NCBI GenBank assembly: GCA_037976565.1
Contig: CP137675.1
Location: 31,571,820-31,635,819 of the forward strand
Reading direction: 5' to 3'
DNA: 64,000 nt
From: Mesocentrotus franciscanus
Taxonomy: Eukaryota > Echinodermata > Echinoidea > Camarodonta > Strongylocentrotidae
Positions 35,201-48,879 of this stretch are shown in pieces. Under the pieces are notes generated by a model that made no database searches, was not told the origin of the DNA, and saw nothing but the letters and a program-made list of their open reading frames with translations. Made by a program: the position numbers and the translations under genes. The first letter of the stretch is position 1, and each line of letters opens with the position of its first letter.

Positions 35201-36470
35201 AAATAATTGATCTGACTTCAACAAAACGCATGGGTTTCATCACTGATTCTCAGGGGTAGGCGGTCACCTGCATGGTCCAAAATTTACCGGCACGTCAGAC
35301 GATTTTTTTTTTCACCACGTAAGCAAGCAAACAAAATATAGGTTATGACTTTATGAACAAGCTGTTTGCTTTAGTTTTGGATGGTCGTCTTTCTATTAAA
35401 GTTCATCCTCATATTAAGTTGTTTTTGAAGAACAGCCCGGAAAAAATGAGAGAAACAGATTCGTGACAGATTGAGCAGACTCCGATTAGAAATAAGAAAT
35501 TCATGACTATTTTAAGTTGTAATCAATGAAACACAAATTGCCAACTCTGTGACGTATCTTTTGAGGTCCTTTCCCATTTGCTTTCTACTGAAAGTTTCGA
35601 TTTTCTTAGTTGTTGATGAAGTTATTTGCTTGTATGGTTGACAATTTCTTTAGAGAAGAGAAATGAATGATTTGTTAAAGTATAGAGCAAATGGGAGGGG
35701 ACGCTATTCGAAAGAACAGTCAGAGTTGTTAATTTGTGTTTGATAGATTGCAACTTCAAAAATTCATACATTTTTTAAAAAGGAAAAGGAATTGTGCTCT
35801 ACTTTCACTTATCTGTTTTTATATTTATTTTTTATTAAAACCAACTTCATAACCGGTTGGATTCCCTCTTTTAACATCTTTCTCGTTCACGCCTTTCCAC
35901 TCTCGAGTATTCATGCGGTGTATACACACACGCACACGCCCCAACAACAACACCACCCCCTCACACATATCTCCTACTTATTTTGCTATATTCTACGAAG
36001 CACGAAACTTCAACGGCATCATAATAATGCATGATTAGGACTTTTATACTTTAACACCGAGTTAACGCCCTTGAGACACCAAACAGGCGACTGAAAAAGA
36101 TCAGACATTTACACAAGCAAAAAGATTTTTATGAGACTATCTTCGATAGGAATGTCTTTTTTTCACCTTGGCAATAATAGCTTCGCAAAAACTTTTAGGA
36201 GTGATACATTAGAAGAAGGGAAGAAAAATATTATTTAAATGAATTCATAGCCACCAGGCATCGCGTGGTATATTATTCTATAATTTCACCACTCGATCAA
36301 TCCTGTGAATAAACGAAAGGGAATAACTAACAAATTGTAATGTATTAATAAAATTTTAGCAAAAGAAATTATTTATTATTTGTGATGGATTCCTTTAAAA
36401 TAAGTATTAACAGTCAACCTTCTTGTGCAAAGATTTTATTGTTGTACTTAAGATAAAATAATGGTCTCCA
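35201..36470. other. Intergenic stretch, nothing identified
   Basis: AT-rich. Open frames here lack splice or family support. Confidence 0.45.
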
Positions 36471-36482
36471 CCATATGGCATA

Positions 36483-36768
36483 CGTACTTTAAACATAAAG
36501 ATCCATAAATGATATCAATCTACATCTATCTTAAACAAATATTTTGAATCCTATGACACATACCTTTTAGTTCGATAGTTTATTCTATTTTTATAAAACA
36601 GCGATCCTTGTTTTATGTGTGAAGCTTGTACTTTGAAGATAAAGATCCATAAATGATATCAATCTACATCTTTAAACAAATATTTGCATTCCTATGGCAC
36701 ATACCTTTTATTTCGATAGTTTATTTTATTTTATAACACATCGAACGTTGTTTTTGTGTGAAGCGTGT
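36483..36768. repeat. ~145-bp tandem duplication
   Basis: Two diverged copies share AAGATCCATAAATGATATCA, ACACATACCTTTTA-type and TTCGATAGTTTATT blocks, starting near 36,483 and 36,627. Confidence 0.85.
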
Positions 36769-37119
36769 TCTTGCTTTCACGCAGAGCTGGCTTGAAGTCA
36801 TATCCGAAAAAAATGCTGTCTGAGGGTCTTGATAATTAATTTTCACACAATATTCTAACAAGGACACTTGCTTTTGAAGGAAAAGAAATGAGAAAGATCA
36901 ATATCTCATCAATAAAGTTGAATTTGCAGTTCAAATTGAATTTGAATATAAAGTAACAGATGTAATTATCAATAGAAAAAATGAAATTGGGCACTTATCA
37001 GAAGATAAAAAGGCAGTATAGGAATACTGAGATATGTGGAGTGGATGATACCTAACCCCATCCCCAGTAACGCCACTTCTACCCTTCGTGTTATTAGGGG
37101 TGGGGCTGTCATGTGAGTA

Positions 37120-37260
37120 CCTGTGACTAATCATGCAGGGAGGGGGAGGGAGTAACTTTCCAGGAGGTAATATTCGGGGGTAGGGGGTGGGATAATTGAC
37201 CAGGGGGTAACATTTCAGGGGGAGGGCAACTATCAGGTAGGGTGTAGCTGTCCTAGATTC
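37120..37260. repeat. G-rich minisatellite-like block
   Basis: Runs of CAGGGGGTAACATTTCAGGG and related words resemble degenerate units of the array at 32,085-32,800. A single GGGCACTTATCAGAAG unit of the 9-kb array lies just upstream at about 36,989. Confidence 0.55.
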
Positions 37261-37261
37261 T

Positions 37262-38768
37262 AGGCCAATATAACTTTGGAATTTATTTGAGCCCATAAAT
37301 CAATTTTTACATTTAAAATCATGTGCGTGGGGTATATTAACATCTTTTCGCAACTCATGGACTTTGTTCTTTCATTCTTGTGCTTTATTTGAGAAACTGA
37401 AACCATGAAATCGGGAAATTAATCCCGATATGGAAATTGTTTAAACTGTAATTTCAACTTTTAACTTTCATGTTTTTAAATTTCCCCCTGAAACTCACAA
37501 AAAAAATATGATCTGAGGCTCATTTGATCTATAACATGACCCGACGTTGACCGACATACAGGGGCAATCAATGACTTGTTACGAGCATGATCAAATTAAT
37601 TCAATATCAAGGTGCAATGTAATTTGCCCCTTACTTTGATTCTTGTGGAAATAACACCCAACTGCCAGCTTAAAAATATGCAGCCATTGGAAAATGCAAA
37701 AGTGTCAAGTTTCATAACAATTAATAATAATATAATAATAATAATAATAATAATCTTTTATAGTCTACTCCAAAATTTATTAAACCGAAAATGGAAATTC
37801 TTTGTGCCCAATTGATCGTGAGCCCGGCAGCCACTGAGCAGCGCCAGATCGACATTGCTCTATCCCCTTATTGTTGAACGCCAAACAAGGTAGCAGCGAC
37901 TCCCATCTTTTAACGCCGGTATGCAGACCTTTGTACATGTAATTACAATAAACTACCCCATTACCCTCACCATTGACAATTATCCTTTATTTTATGACGA
38001 TGGCATTATTTTTGACCTCATTATTTCAAAAAGCACATGAAAATAATCTCCTCGTTGGGTTTTAAAGTCTGTCTTTCCTTCAGGTCAAGTTCGGTCATGT
38101 TGATGTGTGATCCTAACGTTTTCACAATTTTACCAAAATCTGGCACAAATGGATTATGACATGGCCTTTTAAAAACGATGTTGCTCAGTGAAGTGTGTAT
38201 GGATTAAGGTAATCAATGTATCAATTAAAAGTATATTATACCTATATGAAAAGCAATGAATTATATTAACACAGCTCATAGTTTGTTCACAATGAATGAT
38301 TTACGGTTTCATTTTTTCTGGGAAGCACTGTATATATGAATATGAATATGTGTGTGCGTATGTGTGTGCGTGCGTGTGCGTTTGCGTAGGCGTGTGTATG
38401 TGTGTATCAGCTAATGTCCACTTATTGGCGTCAAATGAAACTTATAAACATAAACCTATTGTAATGCATTATTAATTGCCAGTTCATGAAATCTATCTCG
38501 TCCGGAATTTCGCAACGCCAATTCGTTAACCTTTCTGAAAAAGAAAGATTTCACTAATTATCTTACACAGAGTGAGTAAACAAAATAGTTTTATCAGGAT
38601 GCTTGTTATCCAAAGACTGTAAATCATTTGTTCCACTTGATTAGTATCTGAATGCAACTCTCCCCTCCCCTTTTCCCTCTCTTACTCTCTCTCTCTCTCT
38701 CAATCTCTTTCATGTTTGCTGGCCGTCCGCTTTCCAAAATGCATTGTTTACATAATCATGTATATTTA
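37262..38768. other. Intergenic stretch with short simple repeats
   Basis: An ATA repeat at about 37,720-37,756 and a TG-rich run at about 38,345-38,405. No exon was identified. Confidence 0.5.
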
Positions 38769-39054
38769 TACACCTTTTCACGGTTACAAAAGTGCGCATG
38801 CGCAGACATGGGCGCCATCTTAATTTAAGAACAAATTTAAGAACAAACAAAGATGTTAACCCCACTGACCTCTAGAGGTCAGTGGTTTACGCGTAATTAA
38901 GATAGCGCGCCCATGCAAATAATGTGAGCGCACAGCGCAGGCATCTGAAAACACTGCCTGCATGCGCTGTGCGCTCACATCATATTTGCATGGGCGCTAT
39001 ATACGCGTAAACACCTGACCTCTAAAATGGCGCCCTTAACCGTGAAAAGGTGTA
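38769..39054. mobile_element. Palindromic MITE carrying a perfect NRF-1 motif
   Basis: TACACCTTTTCACGGTTA and TAACCGTGAAAAGGTGTA are terminal inverted repeats, with inner inverted pairs (GGGCGCCAT/ATGGCGCCC-type, CTGACCTCTAGAGGTCAG). TGCGCATGCGCA at 38,793-38,804 is a full NRF-1 palindrome. A TA duplication is likely. Confidence 0.75.
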
Positions 39055-40379
39055 TTGTATGAAAATGTTTTATTATGATGAGGACGTCAGCTCAATCTGT
39101 GCTTATGACGACCCCCTTATTTTTTGTACTATTTTATGTGACCATCAATGTTAGAACACTATATGTTTGTGATGATGTGTATGGAAATCAAATAAATCAA
39201 ATAATCTAATTAATATCGTCATATTGATACACATGAAATACTTTATAGCAACCTCATGGATTATTGTTTTTTTGACATCTTTATCAATAGCTATAGACAG
39301 ATTAGCAGCATTATATTTCCTGATTATTGTCAAATTCTACCTCTTTCACCGTGTTCATGGTCTTAATGATGCGAAATTTGCTCCGGCGACAATAAACCCC
39401 AGGCTTTATGTCGGAAAAGGTATAGGTATATTATGGTGGTAATAGGGTTCTAGCGTAGGTTAAGGGTGAGGCTTATAGGGTTAATTATGTTTTGTTTGAA
39501 ATTTGGTGAGTTTATGAAATTGACCGAGGAGCACATTCATATTTCGCAGGAGCATGGCGTCGTGTAACCACTACCTTTCCTGTTTTTCTTAATAAAATTG
39601 ACGGTCATTCCAAGGTTTGGTTGGATGTTCTCCACTGAAACTAAAAGCGGCTGCCATACATTTTAAAAGTAACCCTAGAACACCATTCAAGGGATTCCAA
39701 CAAAATCTAGGGCGTAAAAGCATAATCCTGAGTATTAATAAAAACAGCAAATGATTTGAATAAAAATGAAAAATACAAACAAATAAAATAGTGCCAGGAA
39801 TCAACATGATTTTTTTCTAAACGAATTTTAATAAACCAGAAAACACTCCACTTTGTATTTACAAATACACTTGGAATACGACACGATACGATATTATAAG
39901 ATAAAATAAGGTAAGATACGATGTAATAGGATCCCGGGTGGAGTCACTTCATAAACTTTGTTTTCGCGCTATAGAATTCTAGCGTAAAAAGGGGGCAATT
40001 TTAGGGGATGTGCACTAACATTTCTATTTTTTGCGGATTAAAAATATAGTATGTTCTTTGGTTTTGGATTTGAAAAAGGGAGGTCTGCTTTCTGAAAGAC
40101 CAGGAATGCAGGGTCATTTTTTCAAGATTTTCGAAAACATGTAAAAAATTAAGGCGTATGTACCAAGATTCGGGAAACAGGGGACTTTGTGAGAATGTGT
40201 ACCCGATAAGCACGATGCAGGTTAACCATGTAATTAAATGTTCCATCGTTCCTGTTATTACACAGAAAGGGTACATATTTTGTGGAAAATGTTCTTCAAA
40301 GTATGCAAAATGGGGGGCATTTTCGATTACGCTAACAATCATGTCATACACCTTTGAATATGAAGTTACACCAACGGGG

Positions 40380-40480
40380 ATAAGATAAGATGACATACGA
40401 TAAGATAAGATAAGATAAGATAAGTTGAGATAAGTTAAGATCAGATAGGATATTACACAATAAGATAAGATAAGATGAAG
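40380..40480. repeat. (AAGAT)n microsatellite
   Basis: About ten GATAAGATAAGATAAG-type units. Each also spells the GATA-factor core AGATAAG. Confidence 0.85.
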
Positions 40481-42337
40481 TGAGGTTAGGTAATTAAGGG
40501 AAAGTTAAGTAAGCTGAGGTTATGTAAGTTAATATATGTCAAGACATACCTCTTCTTTTCACATGAACTTGCAAAATTGAAGTCTGTAAGCCAATAATAA
40601 TACATAACAATATTTACATGTAAATAAAGGGGGTAGAGAGAGAAAGACACGTAAGAGAAAAGCTTATTTTCCCCAAGGCGAGTATAGCTTTGTAACGGTG
40701 TGTAAGCAATTAAAACTATATTTCCGCAACTATGAAGTATGTACAGAAACAAGAGAATGATTGATATCACCCCGTTCAAAACTACTTTGTAACGAAATCT
40801 ATACTTATACATAGCGTTTAGGATTTAACATTTTTTTCTATCTGACATTTCTTCATTCATTTTGTTTAGCTAGCAATGAACAGGTAGGTTTTATACAAGA
40901 TATATAACAAAATTGTTATAATCATTAGTCGCATAAATATATATGTGCAATATTTTACCCAGCTTGAGATTCCACAATACAAAAAAATGTTGAATTTCTG
41001 ATAAAAATTATTAAAAAAAAGTTTCACGAGTAATCTAATAATCATCGTGCAATAATTATACAAAACTCCATATTTTTGTCCCAAAATTTCATTCAAATTT
41101 CATAATCACACAATGTTATGCTATTATTGCCTTCAGGCAAAATGTATATTGTTCAATTTGCTCATAATTCCGAAGCATGTAGAACAATACATTATACAGG
41201 TATATCTGCAACATAAATACAAAAAAGGGTATTTTCGTTCTATATCTACGTTGCAAATACCTAGGCCTAAACATAAAAATCTACTTACACAAATATACTG
41301 TTGAAATCTAGATATTAAGATTATATTTGTGTTAAAAAATCACAAACTGAAAGCGCTTGCCTCTGCTACCTATTTGTTTGTATGTTTTGTTTAATTCTTT
41401 AATATCTATAAAATAATATGCCACTATGTATATTGATATTATTTATAAACACTGTATAGTATACGTACTTTGAAGTAGAACAAACTACAAGAATTGAAAG
41501 TTTCGGCATTTTTGTGGTAACAGAATACTATTGTTTGTATATTAACATGTACGTACAGTTAACAACCAATTTCTGTAATGTATATCTAATTATGTAAAAT
41601 TTTGATTTGGCCCTATTCATATTTCTTTAGAATGTGACAAATGAAAGATTACATCTAAAAGTATTTAACAAAGGCCCTAATTCAGTAAGTCCACCTTTCA
41701 TGAGTTGCGAAAAAACATACACAATCATCAAATTTACTAGGAGTTAAAAAATTCAGTTGTCACCGTATATCTCGGAGGTTTTACTGAGATAAATAGCACG
41801 TTCAAGTCATTTAACGATTTTCCGTATGCCCTTCTATAGAACACTATAATCATACTTGCTTTTCTTTACAATACCATTACATGCCCTGTGGAAAGGAAAC
41901 CTACTTGGAAATCAGTGGCGTGTCAAGCACTGCATGGATGGACCCCCGTCCATTATAATATGGGTGAAGACAAAAGCAAATGAATAGATAAATAGCATTT
42001 TTAGCATTAGCAGTTGTCTCAAATTGAAGGAGATAATATTGTGTAATATAATAACAAATTCTGGGGGAGTATGGTAGCACAAAATATGATATTCCCAAAT
42101 GGTATTTCATCAATGTTTATGGCGAAATCGGTTATGAAGACAGGTCTGGAAATAGCTCTAAAATAAAGGATGTTCTACGGTATCTTCATTATTTTTTTTG
42201 GTCATATTTGTGATTTTACCATTTTGAAAAATAATACTGGCAGGATATCTTAGAAGAAAAAAAAAAGATTGGTAAATACTATGTTGACTCCCAGAACAAT
42301 GTGATGCTTAAAACCTACACAAGATTGTTTATATATG

Positions 42338-42343
42338 TTTAAT
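42338..42343 (-). terminator. Possible poly(A) signal of GTPase gene A
   Basis: ATTAAA on the minus strand, about 90 bases past the extended stop at 42,431. Confidence 0.35.
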
Positions 42344-42430
42344 TTTGTCTTTTTTAATAAGAGGGTTGTTTTTTGTACGGTCGTGTAAACGCATCCATGT
42401 GATCATTCCCCTAGAAGTAGGCCTAAATGT

Positions 42431-43069
42431 TCACAAAATTATACAGTCACTGTCTTTGCTTCTGTTCGCCGCCATGATTCGTTTAAGGTCCTCCTGTTTG
42501 CTAGCCTCTGCTTCTCGGAGTGCTTTCTCGTAGCGCTCCTCTCTGCCGCTCCCGCTCCTCTCGCTCCTTCATCTCTTTTTCCAGGGCAGCCGCCCGATTT
42601 CGCTCGTGTTCCATTTCCAATATGTACTGCTGTTCCTGTAACTTCGTAGCATATTCCATGTCAAGACGACTTCTTTCGGACTTGCGTCGATCTTCTTCCG
42701 CTCTTCGTTCTTGTTCGATCGCCCTCCGCTCCTGCTCGCGTGCCCTTTGCTCGAGTTCTCGTGTCCGTCGTTCGTCTTCTTCCTTACGCGCCTTCTCTTT
42801 CTGTTTCCTCTGAATCTCCTCCCTTCGCTTCTCCTCCATCTTCTGATAGTACTTGAATATGAGCGTATCGTCTCCATCTGTCATGCACCTCTCGATGAGG
42901 TTAAGGAGACTGAGCTGGTAGAGATCTTCTAGCTTTGCCTTTCCATCGGTGAGATTGGCCACCTCGAAGATGTCACTAACACCACACACATGTAGCACAG
43001 ACTTAAGAGTCTCAACGTGATCCTTCTCTGCTACGTCCACGTGAGTTATGACAGCCACTGGGTAACGAC
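42431..43069 (-). CDS. GTPase gene A exon 5, G4 motif, coiled coil, CaaX
   Basis: Starts GRYPVAVITHVDVAEKD (THVD, the G4-like motif), continues through a helical ISDIFEVANL-type subdomain and a long E/K/R-rich coiled coil. As assembled, the frame stops at 42,501 (TAG) after a switch at about 42,541-42,549. Removing one base there opens a frame that reads EERYEKALREAEASKQEDLK, then IMAANRSKDSDCIIL and TGA at 42,433-42,431, matching the end of gene B (IMEANRSKG). The acceptor at 43,070 lies just after a CA repeat. Confidence 0.85.
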
Positions 43070-44810
43070 CTGACAGGGCAAAGCAAACACACACACAAAC
43101 GCGCGCACACACACACACACACACAGATAAAATAGAATAAAGAAGAAAAAAACATATTTACTATTTTTAATAGGACTCACAGTCACTAACTTTATGTAAG
43201 GCTTTATATTTCATTATATTCTCTTTTTCATATTTTTCGGTACAAAATTCGGGGAGGAGTGGAGGTAATAACGAATGCCACTGGTCAGATATTAAAAATA
43301 CATGGATGAACACACTTTTCTAAATGAATACAACGAAAAAAAGAGTATTATTAAAATCGTATGCAATTTCATATGAAACGTTTTTGGTTGATAAAGGTTA
43401 CTGAATTATATCACTAATACACAGCTAATAGACAGCCAGACGATTTTTTTTCTTCTCACAATACCCGTATGTATGTTTATCTTCCGTGTATGACCAATAC
43501 ATGTTTATTAAGTAAAAGTGAAATGTGGATTAACATGTCATCGTTTCCCAAAGCCCCTAAGTAAATCTGTGATTCAGAATAGTGATATGATTTCTGAAAG
43601 AAAATGCATATATACCTTGGTGTCCATGTAAGAAGTCAACGACCTTGGTCAATCCAGTAGTGTTTGAGTCAATATCATGCCGAGCGCTGTGTTGTATTTC
43701 AAAAGGAAAGAATATTGTGTAATGGCCGAAAATTAGCAATAGGAATATAACATTTATACAATGGAATTCTTATATATGCCGTATATTAAATGGAAGCTAA
43801 AATACTGAAAATGAGAATTATAAAACCTATAGCTGTCATTATTCTCGAAGGAGCATTTCTTATGAAAGAGGACATTAAAATAAAACATTTTACTTCCTTT
43901 CCTGGCATTTTGAAAATTTAATTCGTAATAAAGTAATAATAATAGTTGTAATGCTATTTAGGCGTAGTTTTATATTTTGCTGTTTGAGACACGAGGGATG
44001 TAGTTTTTCGAATGTGCGACACTTGAAAGGTCGAAGGTGTAGTGAGCACATTTTTTTTTTTTTTTTTTTTGGCCACCGAAAATTTGCAAATCGCGCCGGC
44101 CGATATTTCGCTCAGTGGGGAGGGGTAGTGAGCACTAATTTTTGTTTGTTTTGTTTTTGTTTTTGGCCAGGGAGGGCCCCGTCTTCTTTTTCCAACAAAA
44201 AAAGGGTAAAAATAAAGTGTTTTTTCCCCAGGGAAGGGGCCCCGGCCCTCCTGGATCCGCCACCGGGGGCGGGTAATGATAAAGGTAATGATAAAGGTAA
44301 AAATGTCTGTTGGTTATATTTTTCCATTCATCCTTTGTTGGTTCTTACCCCAAGGGCCCTTTTTGGGGATGAATTCTACCCCAACCCCTGCCCTCCCCCT
44401 TTGAAAAACGTTCCGACAAAAGCAGAACAGCATCATTCAAGATGCAGCACTTCTATGGCCGTCTGTTTAATACCTAAAAACGAAGACAGCACAGCCGATT
44501 GGTTGTCCGCTCTCAGGTTGATCCAACTCTAGGTCCGAGGTATCAAGCTCATCCTCATCCTTTTCCCCTTGCCAAACGACTTTTGACCCGTACCCTCGTT
44601 TTCCATCTAAAGAAGAACAATTATTTCCCATCATCAAATTTAAATTGATCTTTTCTTTTATTTATGTTGGTACACTACACATTTGTTGTTACAATTTCGA
44701 CAATTCTCTTGCACCTTGGAATTCTAACAACATGATTAAACTAAAAGTGAATGTCAAAGGGACTGGCTAACACTACTACTACTACTACTACTCATAATAA
44801 TAATAATAAC

Positions 44811-44863
<53 letters not shown>

Positions 44864-47800
44864 TAATAATAAAAAATAGAAATATAAAGTAGGACTACTA
44901 TGCGTCGGTGGTTTTGTTTGTTGAATCTTTGATACTATACGGCATTCAAATGGAAATAAACAAAATGGACCTAGGCCTACAGTTTATAAAATGTTGGAAA
45001 CAGCTTGCTGGATCTAGCCTAACTGCAGAGTTAAGTCCGAAATTGAACATTGCCGAAAGAGATTTTTGTCCGTATATCTCACATCTTGAATGGCATTTGA
45101 CGATGCAGCTCCTAAAATTGTCCATTTAATTCAATTTAAATTTCAATAATTTATTGGTCCAAAAGGAAATTCGTTGCGTTTACATGCATTATTCACGGGA
45201 AAAAAATGTACATGTGACATGAAACATACAACATAAAACGAGTATAGAGAGAATTAACATAAAGCACTTTAAAGGTACTATGTCCCATTTGCAGGCCAAA
45301 AAAAATGAAAAGGTTAAACTCCAATGGCATTTGAAAGGTAATACTTATTTAGAACTTCTGTCAAAACGAAAGGGCTTGAAAGTGTCTTTTGTGGGAAAAA
45401 GTGACGATTAATTGTCAAATCGACATAAGTGACTGCAATCACTTAAGTAAATAGTCTGATTTTCAGACCCTTGTACCGAATGGTCGTATGTTTTGTGCTG
45501 CGCAAACACTCAATCAGTTAAATTTTGGCCATTACAAGAAGTGGGTTATTGATGTAGACAAATGCTGCATGTACCTTACAGCTCATTTATGTATGTTATT
45601 GCCAAAGAAAAAAGAAGTCAGTCAATCACTCAAAAGTGTCTGACAGTGAAGTCTATAAAGTAAACGGGTTTCCTTGCATAATCTGAATACTAGGACATTC
45701 CTAACGTTTAAAATTCACAGATAGGATATACATGACATATTCATGATTCTTGCAGTGTTCTACAGAATTTGATGTTGGCTGAAAAGGGACACAGTATCTT
45801 TAACATTCACATTATATAGATATTTTCTTTAAATTTACATTATATTCAATGTTTGTTCATATATCCAGAATAATTACAAACACAATATTACATTGTAATT
45901 CTTCTTCTTCTTCTTCTTATTATTATTATTATCAATATTAATATTATTATTATTGTTATTATTATTATTATTATTAGTTTGACTCATTATATCATTATAA
46001 TAAATATTGTTACTAAGCAAACAATAACTTACTACAAGCGGTTTAAAAATCATAAGAATTTATCCGAATTATTTTCTAGAAGGCGGAAAAATAACCATGT
46101 ATATATCCTAGTAAGTTACGAATAATGTTCATATCTTCTGGGGGAATGCAATACCTATTCTGATAAATCCATAACAATTATTGTTCCTTTAAATGAAACC
46201 TAAATGTAAATGCTGCATGCATGCAATATGAATAACTATTGAAGGCACAATGAAATAATTATTAATAGAAATGTAGTATATTATAACATGTGAGAATAAA
46301 ATAATACAAAGAGATTTTCTCATTTCATTTGAGAAGGGATGGCTATAAATATAATTGTCCTATAATATATATACAATAAGTTTTTGATCATTTCCTACAA
46401 GCAAATACGCAAACCATGCATTTTACATTTCATTCAACAGACGGATAGAGTAGGGAACAAAAGAGTTCAGGAACCTCGAAGTGCAGGTTTTCTTCGACTA
46501 CCACTTCTTAGCCTGACATAATTTTCATTCAGGGGGTGACTTGAATCCCTTGACAGCCATACAAATGCACTTAAAATTCTCTTCAAGCGTTATTTGTGGC
46601 TTATGCGCTATATTAATCGTTTTTGGCAAACTGTCGTATACGCCCATTTACGTTGCAGAAAAACCAATTTGAAAAAACATTGGTTTTTTTAACTACCATT
46701 TACACTTCTGGAAAAACCTATAAAAATCGTCGGTGNNNNNNNNNNNNNNNNNNNNNNNNNNNNNNNNNNNNNNNNNNNNNNNNNNNNNNNNNNNNNNNNN
46801 NNNNNNNNNNNNNNNNNNNNNNNNNNNNNNNNNNNNNNNNNNNNNNNNNNNNNNNNNNNNNNNNNNNNNNNNNNNNNNNNNNNNNNNNNNNNNNNNNNNN
46901 NNNNNNNNNNNNNNNNNNNNNNNNNNNNNNNNNNNNNNNNNNNNNNNNNNNNNNNNNNNNNNNNNNNNNNNNNNNNNNNNNNNNNNNNNNNNNNNNNNNN
47001 NNNNNNNNNNNNNNNNNNNNNNNNNNNNNNNNNNNNNNNNNNNNNNNNNNNNNNNNNNNNNNNNNNNNNNNNNNNNNNNNNNNNNNNNNNNNNNNNNNNN
47101 NNNNNNNNNNNNNNNNNNNNNNNNNNNNNNNNNNNNNNNNNNNNNNNNNNNNNNNNNNNNNNNNNNNNNNNNNNNNNNNNNNNNNNNNNNNNNNNNNNNN
47201 NNNNNNNNNNNNNNNNNNNNNNNNNNNNNNNNNNNTTTCATTATATTCTCTTTTCATATTTTTCGGTACAAAATTCGGGGAGGAGGAGGTAATAACGAAT
47301 GCCACTGGTCAGATATTAAAAATACATGGATGAACACACTTTTCTAAATGAATACAACGAAAAAAAGAGTATTATTAAAATCGTATGCAATTTCATATGA
47401 AACGTTTTTGGTTGATAAAGGTTACTGAATTATATCACTAATACACAGCTAATAGACAGCCAGACGATTTTTTTTCTTCTCAATACCCGTATGTATGTTT
47501 ATCTTCCGTGTATGACCAATACATGTTTATTAAGTAAAAGTGAAATGTGGATTAACATGTCATCGTTTCCCAAAGCCCCTAAGTAAATCTGTGATTCAGA
47601 ATAGTGATATGATTTCTGAAAGAAAATGCATATATACCTTGGTGTCCATGTAAGAAGTCAACGACCTTGGTCAATCCAGTAGTGTTTGAGTCAATATCAT
47701 GCCGAGCGCTGTGTTGTATTTCAAAAGGGAAAGAATATTGTGTAATGGCCGAAAATTAGCAATAGGAATATAACATTTATACAATGGAATTCTTATATAT

Positions 47801-48829
47801 GCCGTATATTAAATGGAAGCTAAAATACTGAAAATGAGAATTATAAAACCTATAGCTGTCATTATTCTCGAAGGAGCATTTCTTATGAAAGAGGACATTA
47901 AAATAAAACATTTTACTTCCTTTCCTGGCATTTTGAAAATTTAATTCGTAATAAAGTAATAATAATAGTTGTAATGCTATTTAGGCGTAGTTTTATATTT
48001 TGCTGTTTGAGACACGAGGGATGTAGTTTTTCGAATGTGCGACACTTGAAAGGTCGAAGGTGTAGTGAGCACATTTTTTTTTTTTTTTTTTTTGGCCACC
48101 GAAAATTTGCAAATCGCGCCGGCCGATATTTCGCTCAGTGGGGAGGGGTAGTGAGCACTAATTTTTGTTTGTTTTTGTTTTTGTTTTTGGCCAGGAGGGG
48201 CCCCGTCTTCTTTTCCAACAAAAAAGGGTAAAATAAAGTGTTTTTTCCCCAGGAAGGGGCCCTGGCCCTCCTGGATCCGCCACCGGGGCGGGTAATGATA
48301 AAGGTAATGATAAAGGTAAAAATGTCTGTTGGTTATATTTTTTCCATTCATCCTTTGTTGGTTCTTACCCCAAGGGCCCTTTTTGGGGATGAATTCTACC
48401 CCAACCCCTGCCCTCCCCCTTTGGAAAACGTTCCGACAAAAGCAGAACAGCATCATTCAAGATGCAGCACTTCTATGGCCGTCTGTTTAATACCTAAAAA
48501 CGAAGACAGCACAGCCGATTGGTTGTCCGCTCTCAGGTTGATCCAACTCTAGGTCCGAGGTATCAAGCTCATCCTCATCCTTTTCCCTTGCCAAACGACT
48601 TTTGACCCGTACCCTCGTTTTCCATCTAAAGAAGAACAATTATTTCCCATCATCAAATTTAAATTGATCTTTTCTTTTATTTATGTTGGTACACTACACA
48701 TTTGTTGTTACAATTTCGACAATTCTCTTGCACCTTGGAATTCTAACAACATGATTAAACTAAAAGTGAATGTCAAAGGGACTGGCTAACACTACTACTA
48801 CTACTACTACTCATAATAATAATAATAAC

Positions 48830-48879
<50 letters not shown>

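Larger units (their letters stand above)
39055..42430. other. Intergenic stretch downstream of GTPase gene A
   Basis: AT-rich with AAGAT-type repeats, including a run of AGATAAG units at about 40,380-40,480, and a hAT-like end fragment (CAGTGGCGTGTC) at about 41,914. No exon is supported. Confidence 0.45.
43209..46735. repeat. Contig-end duplicate, copy 1
   Basis: 3,527 bases nearly identical to 47,236-50,742. It ends exactly at the gap. Differences are mostly homopolymer length changes plus some substitutions. Confidence 0.97.

Noticed and set aside
43951..44532. 193-codon plus-strand open frame, repeated at 47,974
   Set aside because: It overlaps GTPase gene A exon 3 on the opposite strand and a hAT-related fragment. 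Its composition is unlike a protein gene, and its frame is lost in the second copy.
46623..47347. Long open frames of 180-236 codons
   Set aside because: They run through the 500-N gap and contain no real sequence.
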